A program made the translations under genes and the position numbers. A DNA stretch of 64,000 bases. Source: Carposina sasakii (taxonomy: Eukaryota > Arthropoda > Insecta > Lepidoptera > Carposinidae). The notes below the pieces were generated by a model. That model saw only the letters and a program-made list of their open reading frames with translations, had not been told where the DNA came from and ran no database searches. The stretch covers positions 10,312,495 to 10,376,494 of the forward strand of contig CP053150.1 in NCBI GenBank assembly GCA_014607495.2, given 5' to 3'. Shown piece by piece: positions 57,129 through 64,000 of the stretch (position 1 is the first letter of the stretch; each line of letters begins with the position of its first letter).

Positions 57129-57744
57129 TATACGCTTCAGGATGTCAACATCTAATGCTGCTGTGCTGATGATGAAGCTGCAGAACTCCTTAACGGTTAG
57201 GAGTTGGGATACAGTACTGCAATTGGTCAATGGAAACTATTTAGTAGTATGTAGGGCTAACGTGTTACTTGAATCAACATCTGATGCTGCTGTGCTGATG
57301 ATGAAGCTACAGAACTCCTTAACGGTTAGGAGTTGGGAGACAGTACAGCAATTGGTCGATGAAAACTATTTAGTAGTGTGTAGGGCTGACGTGTTACTTG
57401 AATCAACATCTGATGCTGCTGTGCTGATGATGAAGCTACAGAACTCCTTAACGGTAAGGAGTTGGGAGACAGTACTGCAATTGGTCGATGGAAACTATTT
57501 AGCAGTATGCAGGGCTAACGTGTTACTTGAATCAAGATCTGATGCTGCTGTGCTGATGATGAAGCTACAGAACTCCTTAACAGTTAGGAGTTGGGAGACA
57601 GTACTGCAATTGGTCGATGGAAACTATACAGGGTGTTTTTTTGTGGCCACCATTAACGAAGGGTACGTACTCTATACATCAAATAAAGTAAGTTTATGCC
57701 AAAAAAATGCTGGGTTTTTTTTTTTTTTAATTTTAATTACTTGA
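57085..57744 (+). other. 219-codon open frame over a 129-bp minisatellite
   Basis: The frame is a by-product or a true repeat protein. A 43-residue unit (containing LQNSLTVRSWETVLQLVDG and LLES.SDAAVLMM) is repeated about 3.7 times, because the DNA period is exactly 129 bp. Units differ by only a few residues. The frame then runs into the CAGGGTG element at 57629 and ends in a phenylalanine run, so its C-terminus is foreign. There is no signal peptide, domain or promoter evidence. Confidence 0.35.
57130..57626 (+). repeat. 129-bp tandem array, about 3.7 units
   Basis: The words tctgatgctgctgtgctgat (57280, 57409, 57538) and tctaatgctgctgtgctgat (57151) are each 129 bases apart. The last unit is cut off by the miniature element at 57629, whose TA target is at 57627-57628. 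Confidence 0.92.
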
Positions 57745-58010
57745 TCTGGCGAAATTTATAGTGTCTAGTGTTTATGCTAGTTTTTTCATAGACAGATATT
57801 AATTATTTCTCGTGAAAAATCTTGCTACGCGCGTCTATGTGCATTCATGCAGAAAAACGCAGTCTATTTAATTTACTCAACTTTGGACCCAAATATTTTG
57901 AAAGATTTTTCAAAATACACTTCCCAGGTATACTTCCAAGGAGAAAAATGATCGTGATGATGAGGAGATTACGTAGTTTTCGGGAACTTTAACGACCAAA
58001 AATCACCATG
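57629..58010 (-). mobile_element. 382-bp CAGGGTG/TA miniature element (inverted copy)
   Basis: The reverse complement of 32786-33167 with minor differences. The plus strand starts cagggtgtttttttgtggcc and ends gaccaaaaatcaccatg, flanked by TA (57627-57628, 58011-58012). It inserted into the 129-bp minisatellite. Confidence 0.87.
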
Positions 58011-58068
58011 TATAAACTAGCATCTATTTAAGTCCACAACGCATTAACACAACTAAAAATCGAGAAAT

Positions 58069-58607
58069 AAACTGACTTTTAAAAAAAAAATTAACCGACT
58101 TCAAACTTAAACTAAAAAGCGATAAATAACGTAACTAATTTATCTACTTAATACATATTAAATATCTCAAATTATTTAAATATTTACAACTTAATACCTA
58201 ATACTTTAACAAAGTCATCTTTAACTATTTAAATATTTATAATTATCACTTATTTTTTGGAGTCGGTGCCAGCCAAACAAATAAATGTAATTAAGAAAAC
58301 TGACCCACACTAAATAGTAAAACCAAGAATAGGAAATTGCATTAACGCTGCCTACGTCCGTCCGTACGCTGCGTCCGTCAACACAACAGACTACGTTACC
58401 TAGGCTGGCACCGACTCCAAAAATAAGTGATAATTATAAATATTTAAATAGTTAAAGATGACTTTGTTAAAGTATTAGGTATTAAGTTGTAAATATTTAA
58501 ATAATTTGAGATATTTAATATGTATTAAGTAGATAAATTAGTTACGTTATTTATCGCTTTTTAGTTTAAGTTTGAAGTCGGTTAATTTTTTTTTTAAAAG
58601 TCAGTTT
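58069..58607. mobile_element. Fold-back element with 206-bp arms
   Basis: Left arm 58069-58274 and right arm 58403-58607 are reverse complements with almost no mismatch that I can see. Examples: taaccgacttcaaacttaaa with tttaagtttgaagtcggtta, and ggagtcggtgccagcc with ggctggcaccgactcc. The loop is about 128 bases and GC-richer near its right side (cgtccgtccgtacgctgcg). There is no coding capacity. A transcript through it would make a long, near-perfect hairpin. Confidence 0.9.
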
Positions 58608-58650
58608 TTATTCCGGATAATTTACATTTTTTTTTCTGCAGTCCACTAGT

Positions 58651-59035
58651 TAGAAATATTTTAGTTTTTCCTAACCGTATCAACCTATAGGTATATCTAT
58701 AGATCATGATTAGGAGTTTACTTCTGTGTTTGTAAGATATAATCGACTAGGTACTGATCGCAACCGGATTGACTAGAGTGCGTTTCGCCAAATAGTTCCT
58801 TTAAACGGTGGCGCTAGTTGCTCTGTGTATGACTAAATTATCTGTGTAACTGCATACAAAAGGATTTAGTTCCGAAATAATGCACGGGAGTCGTGCTATG
58901 AAACGGACTCTGGACGCGATATATTTATCTGACAGTTTAGTTCCCATCAAATATTGGTTTTGCATCTGCTTACATTGACTAGGTACCTACTATGTATGTT
59001 TAGGGTTCCGCACTCAAAGGGTTCTATTCTAATCG
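58651..59035. other. Unassigned AT-rich DNA
   Basis: No gene or repeat recognised. A frame at 58954-59154 runs into the next repeat and is unsupported. Confidence 0.45.
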
Positions 59036-59149
59036 GCCCTCTTATTACCAATCTATCAAAAGCGATACTAACGAAAATTGTACAAAATTCGCTCATTGCT
59101 TACAAATTCATATGTCAAAATTCATTTGAAATTCATTTTCCATACTTAG

Positions 59150-59217
59150 TGTAGTAAAAGACCAAATGCCGGTTGACAAGTCCTTTATTTTTGTTCTACC
59201 CACTTCATATTATAACA
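59150..59217 (-). repeat. mag-like 3' LTR
   Basis: 68 bases, tgtagtaaaagacc...tattataaca, identical to 63415-63482. In element sense it is preceded by the purine tract aaggggaaga (59218-59227 on the complement). Confidence 0.92.
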
Positions 59218-59307
59218 TCTTCCCCTTAAATAATAAAGAAACCACCACCTTAATTAATTAATTAAATTAAATATGATATGTATTACATAACTAGTTTTGC
59301 ACTTAAA

Positions 59308-61137
59308 TTACTTATATTTTTTAAAGATAGATGCCAGTCTTTCGCGCGCTTGGACAGCAGCACTTCTCTGATACTGATTTGGTGGTGAGCTTTGTACATT
59401 CTCCTCCACATCATCGTAATTGCTGCTATCCGAGCTATCAACATCTCCCTCGCTACCCTTTAATGAAGCCTGCTCGTTAACCTCAGATTTTGACTTCTCT
59501 TCAGAGTCTATTTTAATCAATTGACGCCTATTACGTCTATATCGCCTTTTACAGTCATCTAAGAGAAAATATGAACGCGGATTGGTCGCTGCGCCTAGCA
59601 CGCGCATACGCCTGCGCGCTGCGCCCGCGCCATCCGCGACCACCACCTGCTCCCCGGGCATGAGCTCGGGTAAAACATGAGCATGTCTATCGTAATACAA
59701 TTTACCTTTTTCACGATTTGAAATTATATTTTCATAGTCCTTTGTGTTATCGCGATCTGGGCGTAATTTATCACTATGAACTGGTAAACGAGTATTTAGC
59801 CTACGACCCATTAAAAGCTGAGATGGTGAACCGATTCCATTACGTGGAGTATTTCTATAATTTAATAGTCCGAGATGAAAATCTGTGCCAGACTGTACAG
59901 ATTTTTTAATTATAGCTTTCACGGTCCTGACCGATCTTTCACTTAAACCATTTGATTGTGGATAATGAGGAGAACTGGTAATATGTTTGAATCCCCATTT
60001 TTCACTGAATTGCTTAAATTCTAATGATGCATACGCAGGTCCGTTATCTGTTATAAGCTCTATTGGAATGCCATATCTAGCAAAGTTGTCTTTCATTACC
60101 GCAATTACCGCTTTGGAACCGATGCTAGTAACTGAAGCGACTTCCACAAAATTTGAAAAGTAATCCACTGTTAAAACAAAGTATTTAGTCCCTATTTGAA
60201 AGATGTCTGAACCAACTTTAGCCCATGGCGTATCTGGGATGCCGTGACAAAGCATCGGCTCGCGAGAAGGGCGCGCCGCGTGCTCGGCGCACACAGCGCA
60301 CGCGCGCACCGCGCGCTCCACGTCCCGCGACATACCGCACCAGAACATGACGTCGCGAGCGCGGCGCTTGCACCTGTCGATACCTAAGTGTCCTTCGTGT
60401 ACTCGTGCGATCATCTCTCCGCGTAGACATCTAGGTATATACACTAAGTTATCCTTAAATAACACGCCATCAATATATTGTAATGAGTCCCTATGTGACC
60501 ACATTTGGTGTACAACAATGTCCGTGTCGCGCTTACTATGAGGCCAACCGTTACTAATGTAGTTTATTAACTTACGACACTCGTCATCGCTGCGCGTGGC
60601 ATCTCTTATCTCTGCCAGCCGATTGGGACTAAATCGAGCACATTCTAAAACAAAACATGACTGCTCCTCCACCTCGCACGTTACCCTTTCGTGCATGAGA
60701 TCCGGTAGTGCGGCTCGCGACAACGCGTCCGCCACGTACATGTACTTACCGGGTTTGTAAACTACATTGAAATCATAACCCTGCACACGCAACATGATCC
60801 TCTGCAGCCGTGCTGGAACTTTGTCAAGCGCCTTTTTGAACAGAGCTTCTAGCGGCTTGTGGTCAGACTCCACCGTTACGTCAGTTCTGCCGAAAACGTA
60901 CTGATGGAAACGCTCCAGTGCGAACACTATCGCCAGCGCCTCCTTCTCTATTTGGGCGTACCTGCACTGCGCGTCCGTGAGAGTAGTGGACGCGAACTCG
61001 ACCGGGCGGCCCGCCTGCAGCAGCACGGCGCCTAGCGTCCACCGACAGGCGCACGGGCTCGGCTGCTGCGTACAGCGCCAGCACGGGCGCGCGGCACAGC
61101 GCGCGGCGCAGCCTCGCCGCCGCCTCAGCGTGCTCAC
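59308..61137 (-). CDS. pol: mag-like RNase H and integrase
   Basis: 609 residues from an ATG. The real coding sense begins at about residue 34 (LGAVLLQAGRPVEFAS), because the first residues are out-of-frame RNase H sequence. RNase H continues with QIEKEALAIVFAL and ESDHKPLEALF. The integrase has a zinc-binding HEGHLGIDR...CAVC segment and a core with D325 (TVDYFS), D364 (TDNGPA) and E400 (LSERS); the 35-residue gap between the last two is the classic spacing. After it come LLNYRNTPRNG and a basic C-terminal region with acidic tail. The frame differs from the upstream ORF because of the small deletion. A single Pol is the likely original state. Confidence 0.88.
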   Translation of the reverse strand: MSTLRRRRGCAARCAARPCWRCTQQPSPCACRWTLGAVLLQAGRPVEFASTTLTDAQCRYAQIEKEALAIVFALERFHQYVFGRTDVTVESDHKPLEALFKKALDKVPARLQRIMLRVQGYDFNVVYKPGKYMYVADALSRAALPDLMHERVTCEVEEQSCFVLECARFSPNRLAEIRDATRSDDECRKLINYISNGWPHSKRDTDIVVHQMWSHRDSLQYIDGVLFKDNLVYIPRCLRGEMIARVHEGHLGIDRCKRRARDVMFWCGMSRDVERAVRACAVCAEHAARPSREPMLCHGIPDTPWAKVGSDIFQIGTKYFVLTVDYFSNFVEVASVTSIGSKAVIAVMKDNFARYGIPIELITDNGPAYASLEFKQFSEKWGFKHITSSPHYPQSNGLSERSVRTVKAIIKKSVQSGTDFHLGLLNYRNTPRNGIGSPSQLLMGRRLNTRLPVHSDKLRPDRDNTKDYENIISNREKGKLYYDRHAHVLPELMPGEQVVVADGAGAARRRMRVLGAATNPRSYFLLDDCKRRYRRNRRQLIKIDSEEKSKSEVNEQASLKGSEGDVDSSDSSNYDDVEENVQSSPPNQYQRSAAVQARERLASIFKKYK

Positions 61138-63298
61138 TGTCCCAGCGCCACTCTACGTCTTTCTTTAACAAATCTCGCAGAGGCTGTGCAGTTTCAGAAT
61201 AGTTCTGAATAAATTTCGAAAGATAATTGACCATTCCTAAAAATCTTTCCAACGACGACCTGTCAACAGGATCCGGCATCTCTTCTATGGCCTTTAATTT
61301 ACTTTTATCAATCGTCATGCCGTCCTTACTAAAAGTATGTCCTAAGTAGGTTACTTCTTTAACACAAAATTCGCATTTGTCTCGATTAAACTTTATACCT
61401 ACTTCCCTAGCCCTATCCAGCAACCGCCTCAGTCGTACGTCGTGCTCCTCCTTGGTATGTCCCCATACAATAATGTCGTCTACAAAGGAGTCGACCCCGT
61501 CCAGGTCTTCCAGCAGTTGTCTTACTTTTGCATGGAATACCTCTGACGCACAATTTATTCCGTACGGGAGCCTTAAAAACTGGTACCTACCATATGGAGT
61601 CCCAAACGTACAGAGATCTGCACTGTCATCGTCTAATTCAATCATCCAAAATCCAGATCTCGCATCTAATTTACTAAAATACGCTGCATTATGTAGTTTA
61701 GTGGATATCTCAGTAAGATTAGGTAACGGATAGTGAGCGCGACGAATAACACAGTTGAGTGGCCGCGGGTCTAGGCAGATACGTAAGCTGCCATCCTTTT
61801 TGGCGGCTATAACTATAGCATTGACCCATGGGGTCGGGTGGGACACCTTTCTAATTACACCTATCTGTTCCATTCGTTCTAATTGATTTTTTAACTTATC
61901 CCTAACGCCGATAGGTATCTTTCTAACAGGACAAATCGAAGGACTGGCACCTTGTTCTAAAATAATTTTATATTTACCCGGTAGTTTGCCTACACCTTGA
62001 AACAAATCAGAATATTGAGAAACACACTTTTCAATTGTATAAACACGCCTTATCAACCCTAATGATTCACATGTGTACTTGCCTAAAATACTTTGACAAT
62101 TATAATTTGAAATTACAAAATTAATACAATAATCAACGTTTTTATACATCCAGTTCATTTTACACGAGCCTAGGATAGGTATATAATTACCACAAAAAGA
62201 TTGCGCTTTTATCATATCTGGAATTATATTGTTTTTAGAAAAACCTAGACTTTCAAATGTTACAATTGACAAAACATTCAGATCAGAACCTGTATCTAGT
62301 TTAAAAGTAATTTTGCTGCCGTTACAAGATAAGATTAAGGTTTCATACCACTTACAGTTCATACTTTGTTGTGATTCCAACGTTGATATATAAAACATTT
62401 CATTATTGTCAGTCTCGCACACTTCGTACACCCTATTGTTTATACGTGAATTAATTGTATTTCTCGCCTGACACATTTTCTTAAAGTGACCTATATTCCT
62501 ACATAAATAACACTTCACTGACTTCGCGGGACAACGTGAATTATCACCGTGAAATCCACCACACTGCGCGCACATGTACCCCGGGCCGGCCCCGACGTCT
62601 CCGGCGGCGGCCCCGCGGCGCCGCGGCTGGCCCGCGCGGCTCGGCCCGCGTGCCGCCTGCTCGCCCGTTCGCCTTCCGCGTCCTTCCGGTCCTTGTGCAC
62701 CATACAGTGCATCCACACATGTTTCATTCGAGGATTCCACTTCACGTTTCTTTATTTCTATTTGTCGGTTTTCTTCGTTAGATATTTCACAAGCCTGACA
62801 TATTTTCACAGCCTTGTCTAAGGTTAAATCGTCCGTTCGCAATAATCTATCTCTCACTGCAGTATTTGTCACGCCGCACACAATTCGATCGCGTACAAGG
62901 CCATCTTCTAAATGCTCGAACTCACAGTGCTGACTCAGTAATCTGAGTGCAGTAACATAATCATCTATATTTTCATTTAGCTCCTGATTACGTGAGAAGA
63001 AACGAAATCTCGACATAGTTGTGTTATGTTTGGTGCCAAAATGCTTGTCAAACCTTGAGATTATAACGTCGACGTCATCTTGTTCGTCCTTTGTAAATTT
63101 CAAGGTTAAGAATATGTCGTAACCTTCCGGACCAATTAAGTTAATTAACAAGCTAGCTTGCACATCCTTGGGTTCCTTGCACGCACCCGATGCTTTTAAA
63201 AATACTTGGAACTGCCTAAGCCACTTTCGCCAAGAATCTGCGCGGTTCGCCGGTCCACCCTCCAACACTAACTCACTAGGAGGTCGCGCGTGTTCCAT
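60881..63298 (-). CDS. gag-pol: mag-like Gag, protease and reverse transcriptase
   Basis: 805 residues. The Gag region (1 to about 200) includes SWRKWLRQFQVFLKASG, FDKHFGTKHN and LRLLSQHCEFEHL. A Gly/Arg/Pro-rich linker of unusually high GC (about residues 200-240) leads to two CCHC-like zinc fingers (CAQCGGFHGDNSRC, CYLCRNIGHFKKMC). The protease has LDTGSD, with Asp at residue 335. The reverse transcriptase runs from about 460 (KIPIGVRDKLKNQLERM), with catalytic FVDD at residues 605-608 and YLGHTFSKDGM after it. The RNase H start (VLALYAAAEPVRLSVDA) is present, then the frame is lost near 61043. Residues after that point are out of frame. The ATG at 63298 is the first in the frame and lies about 120 bases from the LTR. 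Confidence 0.9.
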   Translation of the reverse strand: MEHARPPSELVLEGGPANRADSWRKWLRQFQVFLKASGACKEPKDVQASLLINLIGPEGYDIFLTLKFTKDEQDDVDVIISRFDKHFGTKHNTTMSRFRFFSRNQELNENIDDYVTALRLLSQHCEFEHLEDGLVRDRIVCGVTNTAVRDRLLRTDDLTLDKAVKICQACEISNEENRQIEIKKREVESSNETCVDALYGAQGPEGRGRRTGEQAARGPSRAGQPRRRGAAAGDVGAGPGYMCAQCGGFHGDNSRCPAKSVKCYLCRNIGHFKKMCQARNTINSRINNRVYEVCETDNNEMFYISTLESQQSMNCKWYETLILSCNGSKITFKLDTGSDLNVLSIVTFESLGFSKNNIIPDMIKAQSFCGNYIPILGSCKMNWMYKNVDYCINFVISNYNCQSILGKYTCESLGLIRRVYTIEKCVSQYSDLFQGVGKLPGKYKIILEQGASPSICPVRKIPIGVRDKLKNQLERMEQIGVIRKVSHPTPWVNAIVIAAKKDGSLRICLDPRPLNCVIRRAHYPLPNLTEISTKLHNAAYFSKLDARSGFWMIELDDDSADLCTFGTPYGRYQFLRLPYGINCASEVFHAKVRQLLEDLDGVDSFVDDIIVWGHTKEEHDVRLRRLLDRAREVGIKFNRDKCEFCVKEVTYLGHTFSKDGMTIDKSKLKAIEEMPDPVDRSSLERFLGMVNYLSKFIQNYSETAQPLRDLLKKDVEWRWDSEHAEAAARLRRALCRAPVLALYAAAEPVRLSVDARRRAAAGGPPGRVRVHYSHGRAVQVRPNREGGAGDSVRTGAFPSVRFRQN

Positions 63299-63397
63299 TT
63301 TAATACTTGTTATGGACGTCTATTGTTATAGTGCACTTTAATTAATCGTATAATTATACTTTCCGTACTTTAAAACCGAATATTTTAATTAATTTCA

Positions 63398-63414
63398 AGA
63401 CACCGCTGTCACCA
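63398..63414 (-). promoter_or_regulatory. Putative primer binding site of the mag-like element
   Basis: Directly next to the 5' LTR the minus strand reads tggtgacagcggtgtct. The plus strand (agacaccgctgtcacca) looks like a tRNA 3' end finishing in CCA. The silkworm mag element is reported to use tRNA-Ser. This sequence is compatible, but I cannot confirm the tRNA. Confidence 0.75.
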
Positions 63415-63482
63415 TGTAGTAAAAGACCAAATGCCGGTTGACAAGTCCTTTATTTTTGTTCTACCCACTTCATATTATAACA
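63415..63482 (-). repeat. mag-like 5' LTR
   Basis: 68 bases, identical to 59150-59217. Followed immediately on the plus strand by CTTAG, matching the other flank. Confidence 0.92.
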
Positions 63483-63525
63483 CTTAGTAACATTTTGACA
63501 TTTCAACGCGAATATTGTACAAAGG

Positions 63526-64000
63526 ATGATGCAAGAGATTGTATGAAATCTGGTACCCGCTCCAATAGTGATGTGTGATATATCATTGAAAAGGTATTAT
63601 CTTATAGAATATGAATAAGTATGGCGCCTGTCTTGATTTGTAGTCAGATCTGATTGCCAGCCTAATATAATATCAGGGTAATATGGATTTTCCTTTAATA
63701 AAAAATGAAAATAAACCTTAAGAAAATGAAATAAAATACGATTATGATTTCCTTTGTACGTTTCCTTTTTACCATTGATTATGTACAAAAGAAGCAACAG
63801 CCGCAACGAAGCTTAATAAGTAAGTTTACAATATGCAATGATTACAAATGAAATAAAATGCTTTCAATATGAAACAAAACAAATGAAAACGAAATAATTA
63901 ATGATAACAAAATGAAATAAAATATTACAGATCCTCATCTAGTAAGACATCATTAAGGAATAAGGCAGGGGCTACAAATCCCTCGTGCCTGGCGTATCCT
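63526..64000. other. Unassigned AT-rich DNA
   Basis: Nothing recognised to the end of the window. A 69-codon minus frame (63597-63806) has no domain and is AT-rich. Confidence 0.45.

Larger units (their letters stand above)
56694..58650 (-). repeat. GC-headed repeat (minus strand) split by nested insertions
   Basis: 56694-56868 reads on the minus strand as the tail half of the family (plus strand 'attataaacgcgagagtttg', 'aaaacggctggagcgatttt'). 58610-58648 reads as the head half (plus strand 'ttttctgcagtccactagtt'). The roughly 1.7 kb between them is later insertions: an accgacttcaa-bounded repeat, a minisatellite, a miniature element and a fold-back. Confidence 0.6.
59150..63482 (-). mobile_element. 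mag-like Ty3/gypsy element with 68-bp LTRs
   Basis: 4.33 kb on the minus strand between identical 68-bp LTRs, with the 5-bp duplication CTTAG at 59145-59149 and 63483-63487. In element sense: 5' LTR, primer site directly adjoining, gag-protease-RT in one frame, RNase H-integrase in the next, polypurine tract, 3' LTR. Very short LTRs are a known trait of the mag lineage first found in the silkworm. The single visible defect is a small deletion with frame change in RNase H at about 61043. Confidence 0.92.
59036..63525. repeat. Small repeat split by the mag-like element
   Basis: 59036-59149 and 63483-63525 together resemble the inverted-repeat element at 23372-23565 (cgaaaattgtacaaaattcg on the left; acatttcaacgcgaatattg on the right). 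The mag-like LTR element lies between them with the CTTAG duplication, so it inserted into this older repeat. Confidence 0.5.

Noticed and set aside
60881..61137. Programmed frameshift between the mag-like ORFs
   Set aside because: The junction falls inside RNase H with residues missing, not at a domain boundary or slippery site, so a deletion is more likely.
62515..62821. Arg/Pro-rich frames on both strands
   Set aside because: They arise from the GC-rich linker in the mag-like gag and have no independent support.

Overview
The window looks like AT-rich nuclear DNA from a moth or butterfly (Lepidoptera). I infer this from the density of insect transposons: a BEL/Pao and a mag-like Ty3/gypsy LTR element, jockey/CR1-type and RTE-type LINEs, and many short elements bounded by TA + CAGGGTG ends. 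A dispersed repeat that begins with a GC-rich head (ctagtggacgcccgcgac) and ends in a tataatattag motif adds to this. I found no convincing complete host gene. The rest is intergenic or intronic DNA with a few exon-like open stretches I cannot assign.

Layout. 1-3334: two LINE 3' ends in opposite orientation, then copies of the GC-headed repeat, one carrying a six-copy 127-bp tandem array. 3340-11850 (minus strand): an 8.5-kb BEL/Pao retrovirus-like element with 299-bp LTRs, a TATAT target duplication, gag, protease, RT/RNase H and integrase, plus an envelope-like protein in the same reading frame as integrase. 11856-27480: mostly anonymous AT-rich DNA with TA-flanked miniature elements (15688-15947, 21374-22033, 24961-25461), a direct-repeat pair (18487-18992) and RTE LINE remnants. 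27487-30582: a large inverted repeat with a decayed LINE between its arms. 32520-34213: a tRNA-derived SINE, a miniature element, and a GC-headed repeat split by a 612-bp inverted-repeat element. 35141-35659: a two-unit tRNA-like insertion with a 13-bp target duplication. 35673-46165: nearly featureless, with a pogo-like miniature element at 40198-40520.

47210-55858 is a four-part nest. An old LINE coding end was split by a CAGGGTG/TA miniature element. That element was split by a complete LINE whose two ORFs are both open (48319-52817). A 5'-truncated RTE LINE entered the old LINE's 3' UTR. 56694-58650 is a second nest with a 129-bp in-frame minisatellite, a miniature element and a fold-back with 206-bp arms. 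59150-63482 (minus strand) is a mag-like Ty3/gypsy element with identical, very short (68 bp) LTRs and a CTTAG duplication. It sits inside another small repeat.

The two LTR elements look recent because their LTRs are identical or nearly so. Both carry small coding lesions: a stop in the BEL protease, a frame change before BEL integrase, and a frame change in the mag RNase H. The only autonomous element whose ORFs look undamaged is the LINE at about 47812-53759.
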